Shown piece by piece: positions 8,365-16,597 of a stretch of 64,000 nt of DNA (position 1 is the first letter of the stretch; every line of letters begins with the position of its first letter). This DNA is from Streptomyces buecherae. GTDB taxonomy: Bacteria; Actinomycetota; Actinomycetes; Streptomycetales; Streptomycetaceae. A model generated the notes under the pieces. That model saw only the letters and a program-made list of their open reading frames with translations, was not told the DNA's origin and made no database searches. Both the position numbers and the translations under genes were made by a program. The stretch covers positions 1,220,001 through 1,284,000 of the forward strand of contig NZ_CP060404.1 in assembly GCF_014295035.1 (NCBI RefSeq), in the 5' to 3' direction.

Positions 8365-11144
8365 CTACGTGCGAGACCGCCGCTGACGCGCGTGGTACTC
8401 CGAAGCGCGGCGGCGCTCAGCGGTTGCGGACGGTGGTCGTCCGCGCCCGTGAAGCGGGCCGCGGCGGGCGGGCGGCGGCCCGTCGTACGGCGAACGGCGG
8501 CGGACCCGCCACGGCGCGGGGCTGGACGGCGCGGGCCACGCGGGGTGGCCGCGCCGCGCGTATGAGAAGGCCACCCCGGGTCGCCCGGACGGCGCGCCCG
8601 GGCGCGGTGGCGAGGTGTCCGCCGGTAGAGCGGCGGAGGGCGGCCGGGGCCGGGGCGAGCGGGGCTCGGAGCGAGCGATGGCGGGGACCGGGGGCCCGGC
8701 CGTGGCCGGCCGTCGGGCCCTTGGCCGGGGGCGTCTCGCGGCCCGCCGGCCGCGTCGGGCGCGCGGTGGCCGGGGCGCCGGCGAGCGCGCGGGGCGACTC
8801 GGCGGGCGCGCCGCCCCGGCGGGCGTGCGGGCGGGTGTCGCGGCGAACATGGGGGCCGGGGCCGCTACTACGGGTTCGGGGGCGGGCGTCGCGGCACCGC
8901 GCGGTGTGGTCCCGCCGTCGTGGTGCGCGCATCGCGCTCCTCCCTTCACACCCTCGACCGATGGGGCGGCGCCGGGGCCCGGGCTGCCGCGTTCGCGAGC
9001 GGCGCGTGGGTCGCTCGTCCGCCGTCCTCGCGCCAGGCCATCGGAGGCGGGGCGCGATCGTTTCTCACGATCGCACGGGCGTAAGGACCGGCCAAGACCG
9101 CCCTACCCCTCATCTCCACGGCGTGCGCCCCCTAGCCCGCGCCGGTCGGTCGGAGCGGGGGCGGCGCGGGGACGGCGGCGGGGCAGGGGCCAGGGTGCGA
9201 GCGGCGCTCCATGGCATCCAGCATTCGGGCAGGGGGCGGGCAGATCGATGCACGGGGGTGCGGGGAGGGTGCGTACGGGATTCTCCCGCCCCCACCGCGC
9301 GCCGCACCCTGCGGTGTGGGACTGGGCCGTCGAGTGGCTGGGTCGCCATCAACGCTGGTCGGCGCGGGTTTGCCGAGTCAGTGGGTGGGTTTCCGCCGGC
9401 TGGGTCGAGCGGGCCCAGCCGTCCGGCTTCGGCGCCGGTGGGGTCGGGCCGGGGCCAGGCGCCCGGTCGGGCGCCGCGGGCCGTCCCGGCGCCGCGATCC
9501 CGGTCGGGCCGTGCCCGTGAGTGACCACGACGGCGCCGTGGGCCGCGACGCTCCGCAGCGGAGGGGCATATTCCACGGACAGTTGATGGGCGCGCACCAG
9601 CCGTATGCGCGTCACTCGCGCGACCCCACCCCCAGCCCCACTCCAACGATTCCCCCTGAGCAGCGACCTGCCACGGGAGCGGGCCGCGCGGCAGGGGATA
9701 TGGGGGATTCCGGATCGGCGACCCCAAATTTCGATCAGGTCTCGATCAAATGACGACCTGAATACATGATGTCCACCGAAGTCACCCCCTGAATCTCCGC
9801 GCGCACCCCCCAGCGCGGCTACCGGGAATCCCGTCGAGCGGCCACGGGACATCGGCCAGATCTTGTCCGCGGCCAGTCCATGGCCACGGAATGCGGTAGT
9901 GCGACCCCCATTTGCGGTTGGCAACTTCCTGACAGGTCGGGCCACTTGTTCCCGACGCGCCCGGGCACCACCACCGGGGTGCGCCGCGCCACCGCCGCGG
10001 CCCCCCACACACCCCGCCCCCGGCCGTGCGGCGCCCAACACCCGTCAAAGCCAGCCGACATCGGGCGCGCGCCCCGTGTCACCAGCGGCGTCACCCGCCG
10101 GCGACGACCAGCGGGCGAGGCGGCGTACGCCCCCGCGGGCGTTCGCTCTGGCGCGCGTCGCCCACGGGCCACCCGCGCTTTTTCCGCCCACCGCCCGGGC
10201 GTTCCGCCGCGGTACCTACCGCCGGCGCCCGACCCCGCACCGCGCGCCGCGCGCTCCCCGGGGCGCGGTGCGCCGCTCCCGCCCACCACCGCGCCAGCCG
10301 CCCCGCCGCCGGCACGCGGCCCGCCACGCGGCGCCGCGCACCGCGCGCCGGCCGGGGCGGCGGGCAGCAAATACCTCCCCCAAGCGCCCGCCAAGTCCGC
10401 ACCAAGGAACGACCAAGTCCCGCCCCCGCAATCAGCCGTACGGCCGGGAATGCGGCCGACCACTCTCGCTGAGGCGAGAATTCCGCTTTAGCCGGACTCA
10501 AGAGATCATCCATGGCTTTTCCCGCCCGCTTTCCGTCGGCGGACCACCCCGGGCCCGCCCGGAGCGGGATGAGCGCGGCCAATTACCCCCTATACAGTGC
10601 ACAAATAATCGACACGACACAAAGGAATTGCCTTTCGAATGGGCAAGGAGATCACCAGGAGAGGACTTCCGCTTTTCGCGGCTCTATCAGTTCTCCGCCA
10701 CACCTCCACCAAACCCCCCGGCGTTACACCCCGTAACGACCGCACCCGCGGCCCCCGGGTCACCTTGCGTGAAGCCTTAGGGAGCAACTGTCGAGTAACA
10801 CCGACGCACGCCGGCGGGCCCTCGCCAACCGAGGCGAGGACCCGCCATCCGACCGCCGCGCGGTCGCCTTCTCTCGTCAGAGACGCCGCTCTGACGTGCT
10901 TAAACTCCGGCTCAGCCGGCCCAGATGGGGTCGCGGCGGATCGCCTGCAAGATCATCGAGGTCGTTGGGTAGGTCGAAGTGGTGCCACTCACGTTCATTC
11001 CTCCGCTCGGAACCGGGGCAAGAGCCAAGGCCAGCCATACACCGTGCGGCGCAAGGCGCCAACCACCGACGGACCTTGACGGTCACAAGATTAGCGCGGG
11101 ACAGTTTCCTTTTCCCTCCGGGAGGAAGCTTTGACGTTGCTCTG
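8365..11144. other. Gene-free stretch of about 2.8 kb
   Basis: No frame here looks like a real gene: open frames are long only because stops are rare at this composition, and their products are low-complexity Arg/Gly/Pro/Ala strings with no recognisable domain. From about 8400 to 9560 the sequence is very G+C rich. Islands richer in A+T lie at about 9690-9790 and 10560-10700. Sub-structures seen: direct repeats TCGATCA (9731, 9742), an inverted repeat TCAGGTC / GACCTGA (9735-9761), CGTTAC-N5-GTAACG (10722-10738) and a terminator-like hairpin at 10813-10846. No transposase remnant, tRNA or repeat array was recognised. Confidence 0.6.
10813..10846 (+). terminator. Terminator-like hairpin inside the gene-free stretch
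   Basis: Stem GGCGGGCCCTCGCC / GGCGAGGACCCGCC, 14 bp with one mismatch and a 6-base loop (AACCGA). It matches Streptomyces terminators but follows no recognisable gene. It may end a short transcript starting in the A+T-rich island at about 10590. Confidence 0.5.
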
Positions 11145-11180
11145 GCGTGTACGGCACGTACCGTGATGGGCAGTACACGC
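11145..11180. promoter_or_regulatory. Dyad upstream of the second LuxR-type regulator gene
   Basis: Perfect 8-bp inverted arms GCGTGTAC / GTACACGC are separated by 20 bases. A second palindrome, GTACG-GCA-CGTAC, overlaps the left arm. A -35-like TTGACG is at 11131-11136. Position, 112-147 bases before the start codon, suits an operator; an RNA hairpin is an alternative. Confidence 0.4.
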
Positions 11181-11246
11181 GTACCGAGCGGCGGCAACGC
11201 CGCTCCCAAGGCTTCGAAGCATTTCCAAGAAAAACCCGATGTCTTA

Positions 11247-11263
11247 AAGTTGCAAGGCAGCAA
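11247..11263. promoter_or_regulatory. Operator-like motif upstream of the LuxR-type gene, copy 2
   Basis: AAGTTGCAAGGCAGCAA, 28 bases before the start codon, differs at one position from the copy at 8348-8364. Its palindromic core has one arm slightly degraded (GTTGC / GCAGC). Confidence 0.55.
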
Positions 11264-11291
11264 GAGCAGGGAAGAGGGGGGACGCTCGGGG

Positions 11292-12323
11292 ATGTCGGCA
11301 ACCATCGGTTCCGACCCGCCATTCGCGGAGCTGGACGACGTGAGCGCGACGGCATACCGGTTGGCCGTGCAGTTGGGCCGCTTCAACCGGCACGAGATCG
11401 CCCGACAGCTACGCATATCGACCGATGAGGCCACCCGCATCGAGCGGGTGCTGAGCCTGCTGTGTCTGCTGCACCCCACCCCGGGCGACGCCGAACTGCT
11501 CGTCCCGGTGAGCCCCGACGCGGCGGCCGTGGAACTGGTGGGGTCGGCCGAGAACCAGATCCGTGACCTCCAGCACGCCGTCACCGAGGTGCGGGCCCAG
11601 ATGCTGTCGCTCACCCCCGCCTACTACGACGGCCGTCGCGAACGCAATCGCATGGAGGCGTTCGACGTCGTCTCGGACGTCGCCACCGTGCAGTCGCTCC
11701 TCGACGAGCTGAGCGAACGCTGTCGCAGCGAGGTGCTCACCGTGCAGCCGGGCGGCGCCCGGCCGGCCCACATCCTCACCGCGGCCCGCAAGGTCTCGCT
11801 CGGGATACTCGACCGTGGGGTGCGCATGCGCACCGTCTACCAGCACACCGCGCGCTCCGACCTGGCGACCCGGGCGTTCGTCCGGGAGTTGATCGAGCAC
11901 GGCGGTGAGCTGCGCACCAGCGAGGAAGTCATCGACCGGATGATCATTTACGACCGGGAGGTCGTCTTCCTGCCCGAGCACAAGCCCGTGGGGCGCGAGC
12001 CGGGCGCGGCCATCGTGCGCGAGCCGACGCTCGTGGCCTTCCTCTGCTCGGTCTTCGAGCACCTGTGGCGCGGTGCGACCCCCTTCCACCTGGGCAGCGT
12101 CGAGTCCGACCCGGTGACCGACGACCTCAAGCGGTCCATCGTGCGGCTGATGGCGGAGGGCTACAAGGACGAGATGGTGGCCAGGCGGCTCGGCATGTCG
12201 GTGCGGACCTGCCGGCGCCACATCGCCGAGATCATGGAGGAGTTGGAGGCCACCAGCCGCTTCCAGGCCGGCGCCAACGCCGCGCTGTCCAAGCTGCTCT
12301 CGTATCCGCAGGACACGGTGTGA
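11292..12323 (+). CDS. LuxR-type regulator with N-terminal TrmB-like helix-turn-helix
   Basis: The 343-residue protein has an N-terminal winged helix (YRLAVQLGRFNRHEIARQLRI, residues 18-38). A middle region of TrmB/PLD-like character follows (AREV-like tracts such as MIIYDREVVFLPE, around residue 218). A C-terminal LuxR HTH reads IVRLMAEGYKDEMVARRLGM, then SVRTCRRHIAEIMEEL. This layout is frequent among Streptomyces regulators found inside biosynthetic clusters. The ATG at 11292 starts the conserved part; an in-frame extension upstream to 10896 has no coding character. It lies 147 bases before the AfsA-like gene in the same direction. Its effector and targets are unknown. Confidence 0.83.
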   Translation: MSATIGSDPPFAELDDVSATAYRLAVQLGRFNRHEIARQLRISTDEATRIERVLSLLCLLHPTPGDAELLVPVSPDAAAVELVGSAENQIRDLQHAVTEVRAQMLSLTPAYYDGRRERNRMEAFDVVSDVATVQSLLDELSERCRSEVLTVQPGGARPAHILTAARKVSLGILDRGVRMRTVYQHTARSDLATRAFVRELIEHGGELRTSEEVIDRMIIYDREVVFLPEHKPVGREPGAAIVREPTLVAFLCSVFEHLWRGATPFHLGSVESDPVTDDLKRSIVRLMAEGYKDEMVARRLGMSVRTCRRHIAEIMEELEATSRFQAGANAALSKLLSYPQDTV

Positions 12324-12470
12324 CCACGCGGGGCGCGGGCCGTACGGACCGGGGGCGGCGGGCCCGGATCGGGGCGGCGCCCGTGGCGTCGGCGCTCGCC
12401 CGGCACCGTGGCCGGCGGTCGCGGGCCCGGCCCCACGCGAGCGCCCCGGCCTCGGGCCCCCGGGGGTGTC

Positions 12471-13465
12471 ATGCGTAGTGGCGCCGCCTCCCCGGGCGGG
12501 CCCGCCGCCGAGGGCGCGACCAGCCACCTCATCCACCGGCCACGGTCGTCGGAGCACTACCTCCTGGACGCCCCGTGCACCGGCGAGGAACACTTCGTCC
12601 TCATCTCCCGGACGCCGCTCGGGCACCCGCTCTTCAACGACGGCCCCGGCCACTTCCACGACATCCAGGGCACCGCGGAGATGGCCCGCCAGGTGGGCGA
12701 GTTCATCGGGCACCAGTTCTTCGGCCTGCCCGCCGAACAGCACGCGGCCTTCGCCCGGCTGCACCTTCGCGTCACCCACCTCGCCGCCTGGCGGGCCCGC
12801 CCCGAGCAGGCCGACCTGACGGTGCGCGTCCGGGCCCGCCCGACCGAGGTGGTGCGCGGCGTGCCGCGCGGGGTCGAGCTGCGCAGCGAACTGAGCCTGG
12901 ACGACGTCGAGTGCGCCACCGGCACCGCCAGCCTCGCCTTCCTGCCGCCCGACCCGCCGCTCCGGTACGCTCCCCCGCCCCGGCCGGCGGTCCCCTCCCT
13001 CGAGGAGCGCGAGGACGGTGACGCGTACGGAGCCCCCCAGCGTCCCGCCGCGGCGGCGGAGGTGGGCCGTGGCAGCCCGGCCAACGTGGTGGTGAGCGAG
13101 CCGGCCGAGGCCGCGCCGTACGGCCGTTTCGTCACGCAACTCCTGGCCAGCACCTACCACCGGGTGTTCGCCGCCGAGGGCGGGGACCACCTGTCGGGCA
13201 TGCTGCTCCTTGAGGCGATGCGGCAGACGGCGCTGCTGGCGGCCGGCCGGACGTACGGCTGACGCCGTCGCGCGCGACCATGGCCACCTCGCGGGTCCTC
13301 TTCAGGGCGCGCGCCGAGCCCGGCCTCCCCCTCACCTGCACGGCCGTTCCCGGGCCGCTCGGCCGGGACGCGCCGCAGCGGCCCTCGGTGCCGGTCACGG
13401 TGACCCTGACCCAGTACGGGCGGCGTGTCGCGGAGGCCACCTCGACGGTCCTGCAGGACTTCTGA
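12471..13465 (+). pseudogene. AfsA-type hotdog protein (butyrolactone/butenolide synthase family), split by a frameshift
   Basis: The first part (12471-13262, 263 residues) holds a complete first AfsA hotdog domain (GEEHFVLISRTPLGHPLFND, residues 39-58, then GHFHDIQGTAEMARQVGEFIGH). It also holds the start of the second (NVVVSEP, then GDHLSGMLLLEAMRQTALLAA). It ends at TGA 13260-13262. The other half of the second domain (LTPSRATMATSRVLF through ATSTVLQDF) continues in another frame to the stop at 13463-13465. Loss of one base near 13256-13262 explains both halves; combined length (about 330) is normal. AfsA/ScbA/MmfL enzymes make gamma-butyrolactone or butenolide signals. No ArpA-type receptor gene is nearby. 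A sequencing error is possible. Confidence 0.75.
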
Positions 13466-13467
13466 AC

Positions 13468-13488
13468 CGCGCCCGACCAGCGGGCGCG
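13468..13488. terminator. Terminator between the AfsA-like gene and the PPTase gene
   Basis: Perfect 8-bp stem CGCGCCCG / CGGGCGCG with a 5-base loop, 2 bases after the AfsA-like stop and facing the convergent PPTase stop. Confidence 0.55.
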
Positions 13489-13508
13489 TCGGCCGCCGGC
13501 CGGGCGGG

Positions 13509-14339
13509 CTAGGCGAAACAGTCGCCGTCGGCCGTGCTGCGCGGGGTGCCGAACTCGGCGTGACCCGGCTCCTTCGCCGCCGCGGCGTCGAAGACCGCGG
13601 CGCTCACCCGGTGCCCGCTGTCCAGCACGACGGAGCTGAACGCCCACTCGTGGTTGCCGCCGAGGCTGCCGTCCGGGCGCCGCACCCGCACCGGCCCGCC
13701 GTCCGGGGCGAAGCCGACCTCCGTGAACCGGAACTTCATCGCCTGTCCCATGGCCTTGCTGTACGCCTCCTTCAGCGTCCACAGCCGGATCAGGCTGCTG
13801 TTGCGCTCGTACTCCGGCAGGTTGGCCAGCGACACCAGTTCGTAGGGGGTGCAGATGTGCCGGCCGAAGTCCTTGCCGTACACCTGCCGGTCGGCGCGCT
13901 CGATGTCCACGCCGATCAACCCGCGCGTGGTCAGCCCCACGACCATCACGCCGTCCGCGTGGCTGAGGCTGATGTCGACCTTGTCGCAGCCCCGGAGGTA
14001 GGGGCGGCCGGTGGGCCCGTAGCCGAGTTCGCTGCTGCTCGCGCCGCCGTGTACGACCGTCCGCGCCGCGTACCGCAGCAGCATGCGCGAGGCCGCGTAC
14101 TCCATCCGCAGGTCCGGGTGGGCCAGCGCGAGGTAGCAGGACCAGTCGTCCCCGAGCAGGGTGCGCAGCTCGGCCGCGGAGGCCGCGCCCGGGTACCAGT
14201 CGGCCTGTCGGGCGTGCAGCAACACCGCGCCACGGGACAGGAGTTCGGCGCGCGCCCGGTCCCAACCGGTGTCCTGGCCGACGACCTCTATGGGCGGGCC
14301 AAGCGGCGGTCCCGGTCTCGGGCTCTCGGCGGCCGTCAT
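13509..14339 (-). CDS. Sfp-type 4'-phosphopantetheinyl transferase
   Basis: The 276-residue protein transfers phosphopantetheine from CoA to carrier proteins of polyketide, peptide or fatty-acid synthases. Diagnostic motifs are LGYGPTGRPYL, ISLSHADGVMVVGL, GVDIERADRQVYG (Mg-binding Asp and Glu) and LWTLKEAYSKAMGQ (catalytic Glu and Lys), in the right order for the Sfp class. Start ATG 14339 has GGAGG with a 6-base spacer. The N-terminal 45 residues are unremarkable. Such genes usually sit in or near secondary-metabolite clusters; here only regulators and a signal-synthase pseudogene surround it, so it may serve clusters elsewhere. Confidence 0.92.
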   Translation of the reverse strand: MTAAESPRPGPPLGPPIEVVGQDTGWDRARAELLSRGAVLLHARQADWYPGAASAAELRTLLGDDWSCYLALAHPDLRMEYAASRMLLRYAARTVVHGGASSSELGYGPTGRPYLRGCDKVDISLSHADGVMVVGLTTRGLIGVDIERADRQVYGKDFGRHICTPYELVSLANLPEYERNSSLIRLWTLKEAYSKAMGQAMKFRFTEVGFAPDGGPVRVRRPDGSLGGNHEWAFSSVVLDSGHRVSAAVFDAAAAKEPGHAEFGTPRSTADGDCFA

Positions 14340-14705
14340 GGCAGTCCTCCAAGGGTGAGATGGCAGACGAGCGGGTCGCCACAGCGTACGGATACGCCGA
14401 CAAGGATGACCGCCGGGCCGGAATCGTTCCCGGGGCGACGCCGCCGTTCGCGGTGGCCGGGTACAACGCGAGGGCAGGGACGGGCTCTTCGCCGGTCCGC
14501 GCGGCGACGCCCGGGGCGCGCGACGGCTGGGGCAACGCGGTCCCTCCCGCTGACGGGGCACGGCGGACGGCGGCGGGCACCCGGCCGCGCCGATGGGCTC
14601 CGATGGTCGGCGCACCGGCTCAAGAAGCACTGAGGTCCGGCGACTCAAGGGCCGCTGAGGGGGCGGCCCACCCTCACGCGGTGCCGGGCCCGGCACCTAT
14701 GGTGA

Positions 14706-15065
14706 AGCGGTCCAGGTACGGGGGCGCTGCCCGCCGACGCGGCCCGGCTGCTGACCTCGGCCCTCGCGGTGGCGAGCACGCCGATGGACACCCGCGGCCG
14801 GTACGAGGCGCTGCGCGCGCTGGGCCTGGTCGCCCTGGAGACCGGCGACCCGGGTGCGGCGCGGCGCCCGTTGGACGAGTGTCTGGAGTTGGCCGAGGCG
14901 CTCCGCGATCGGCGCCTGGAGGACTACGCCCGCCGCGCGCTGCGCGCCCGGCGCGCCGGACGGCCACAAAGGCGCACGGACGCTCCGACGGCGCGTTGGG
15001 GGCGCCCCAGCGGCGTGGAGGTGCGCCCGGGCGGGTGGCGGTTGCGAACGCCGGCCCCGTTCTGA
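14706..15065 (+). pseudogene. TPR-containing regulator remnant
   Basis: After a stop at 14703-14705 the frame reads ALPADAARLLTSALAVASTP, then RGRYEALRALGLVALETGDP and ARRPLDECLELAEALRDRR. These are two helical pairs typical of the tetratricopeptide region of LAL or SARP-type regulators. The following residues degenerate into Arg-rich sequence. GTG 14769 could start a 98-residue product, but no ribosome site or complete domain supports it. I read it as the surviving piece of a larger regulator gene, fitting the decayed look of the neighbourhood. Confidence 0.4.
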
Positions 15066-15217
15066 GCGGACGCCGGGCGCTGGGCCGCCGGGGCGCGCAG
15101 CGACCCTCGCGTCCGGCCCCCGGCGTCCGGCTCGCGCGGCCCGGGCCCGCGCCGCCGACGCGGGACGGTTCGGCGCGCGGTGCCCGCTCGCCCCGGGTCC
15201 CGCCCCGCTCGTCGCCT

Positions 15218-15266
15218 CCGCAGGTCGCGGCGGCCGACAAGCGGAGCCGGCCGCCGCGACCTGCGG
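15218..15266. terminator. Perfect 19-bp hairpin without an obvious gene to terminate
   Basis: CCGCAGGTCGCGGCGGCCG pairs perfectly with 15248-15266 around an 11-base loop. It lies 150 bases after the TPR remnant and 320 before the next start codon. Probably the old terminator of the degraded gene. Confidence 0.55.
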
Positions 15267-15584
15267 CAGCGTTGTCAGGCCCGCCGCCACGCGGGCTCGG
15301 CGGCGCCCGTACGGCCCCGCGCGCGGCCCACCACGGGGTGGCCGGCACGCGCGTGCTCCGGTCACCGTACGCAGCGGTCACCGGGCGTGGCCGACGGCGC
15401 GGCCCCGGTGCGTCCCTGGTCGCCATCGAACGGGCCGGCCCGACCGGTCACGGAACGTCATTCGCACGGGGTGTGCGCGGCCAACCCGCGCACACCGCCT
15501 GCACACGCTCCCGCACGGCCCGCAACCGTGGTTCGCTCGGTGCGTTGGTAACCGCACGGACACACATGTGGAAGGGGATCAGGC

Positions 15585-15842
15585 GTGACCACCGAGCCCG
15601 AGCAAGCCGTGGTAGCCGCGGAGCTCGCGGAAATCCGTCGCAACCTCGACGTCGGAGTCGCCCGTATCGACGGGCAACTCGCCCTGCTGGCCCAGCGCAG
15701 CGCGCAACACGACCGGGACGTGACGAAAGTGACGGAGCGCGTACGGGTGTTGGAGCACGGCCGCTGGCCGCTGCCCTCCCTGGCGGCGCTCACGGGGGTG
15801 GGGGCGCTGGCCGTCGCGGTCTGGCAGGCCGCGGGCCGCTGA
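15585..15842 (+). CDS. Small coiled-coil protein with C-terminal membrane anchor
   Basis: An 85-residue product from GTG 15585, with a purine-rich ribosome site (AAGGGGAT) upstream. Residues 8-58 (AAELAEIRRNLDVGVARIDG, then LALLAQRSAQHDRDVTKVTE) look like an amphipathic helix or coiled coil. Residues 63-82 (LPSLAALTGVGALAVAVW) form one membrane segment. The layout resembles small phage or phage-tail-like cluster proteins found near holins, but no phage gene is present, so I assign no function. Coding is supported by the start site, composition and sensible membrane segment. Confidence 0.65.
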   Translation: MTTEPEQAVVAAELAEIRRNLDVGVARIDGQLALLAQRSAQHDRDVTKVTERVRVLEHGRWPLPSLAALTGVGALAVAVWQAAGR

Positions 15843-15908
15843 CCGGGCGCCGACGCCGGGCATCGGCCCGCCCGGTGTCGGCCGCCCCGCGTCGCCCCGG
15901 CCGCCCCG

Positions 15909-15947
15909 GGGCGGGGCCGCCGCGACGAGCGCGCGACGGCCCCGCCC
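15909..15947. terminator. Terminator between the small membrane protein and NUDIX genes
   Basis: Perfect 11-bp stem GGGCGGGGCCG / CGGCCCCGCCC with a 17-base loop, between convergent genes. Confidence 0.5.
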
Positions 15948-15948
15948 G

Positions 15949-15978
15949 GGTCGGGTCGGGTCAGGTCAGGTCAGGTCA
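15949..15978. repeat. Pentanucleotide tandem repeat (GGTCR)x6
   Basis: Two GGTCG units are followed by four GGTCA units directly after the terminator hairpin and before the NUDIX stop. Such short-unit arrays are rare in this window. Confidence 0.85.
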
Positions 15979-16005
15979 AGCCAGGACAGGCAGGAGCGGG
16001 GCGGC

Positions 16006-16536
16006 TCATCCCAGGCGTATGTGGTGCAGTAGCAGGAGCGCCGCCGCCATGTTGGCGGCCGGCACCTCGCCCCTGGCCACGATGTCCGGGATGAGCTTGA
16101 GCGGGACCCACTCGCGACGATCGGACTCGAAGGCGTCCTCGGGCGGGCCCACGTAGTCGGCGTCCTCCGCCCAGTAGATGTGGTGCCGGGCGTCCGACAG
16201 GCCGTTGGAGGGCTCGACGGAGAGCAGGTGGCGCAGCGGGCCGGGCCGCCAGCCGGTCTCCTCCTCCATTTCGCGGGCCGCGGCCTCGGCGACGGCCTCG
16301 CCGTCCTCGACTACGCCGGCGGGCAGCTCCCAGCCCCAGGTGTCCGTGATGAACCGGTGCCGCCACAGCAGCAGCACCTCGTTCGCCTCATTGACCACCG
16401 TGGCCACGGCCACGGGCCGCAGTCGGATCAGATAGTGGTCGAGGTGGTGCCCATCGGGGAGTTCGACGTCCGCCAGGTTCACGCGGAACCAACGGTTCTC
16501 GTACACCGTCTGCTCGCTGAGGTTCTTCCATCGCAC
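16006..16536 (-). CDS. NUDIX hydrolase
   Basis: The 176-residue protein has a perfect Nudix box, GVVEDGEAVAEAAAREMEEE followed by TGW (residues 80-102), which matches G-x5-E-x7-REUxEExGU and binds the metal for pyrophosphate cleavage. The flanks (NRWFRVNLADVELPDG at the N-terminus and AEDADYVGPPEDAFESDRR after the box) resemble ADP-sugar pyrophosphatase-type members (NudF/ADP-ribose), but the substrate cannot be fixed from sequence. ATG 16536 starts the conserved domain. It is a single-gene unit on this strand, ending before a terminator hairpin. Confidence 0.9.
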   Translation of the reverse strand: MRWKNLSEQTVYENRWFRVNLADVELPDGHHLDHYLIRLRPVAVATVVNEANEVLLLWRHRFITDTWGWELPAGVVEDGEAVAEAAAREMEEETGWRPGPLRHLLSVEPSNGLSDARHHIYWAEDADYVGPPEDAFESDRREWVPLKLIPDIVARGEVPAANMAAALLLLHHIRLG

Positions 16537-16597
16537 GGTCTGCCACCTTCCGCCGGGGGTCGAGGGCAGCGACTCGGCGGGAGCAGCCCCGTGTGCC

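Larger units (their letters stand above)
14340..15584. other. Sparsely coding stretch of about 1.2 kb
   Basis: Apart from the TPR-like fragment at 14706-15065 and a perfect 19-bp hairpin at 15218-15266, I see no gene. Frames are open but give Arg/Ala/Gly-rich low-complexity products on both strands. 14340-14700 must hold the promoter of the PPTase gene. Confidence 0.5.

Noticed and set aside
8268-9524. A 418-codon plus-strand frame in the gene-free stretch
   Set aside because: Arg/Gly/Ala-rich, no start signal, no recognisable fold, overlapped by equally long frames on both strands.
9735-9761. Inverted repeat TCAGGTC-N13-GACCTGA with nearby TCGATCA direct repeats
   Set aside because: It looks like an operator or attachment core, but there is no gene next to it and no integrase or second copy, so it is recorded only as part of the gene-free stretch.
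10722-10738. CGTTAC-N5-GTAACG palindrome
   Set aside because: Could be a regulator site, but 6-bp arms occur by chance in this much sequence and it is 550 bases from the next start codon.
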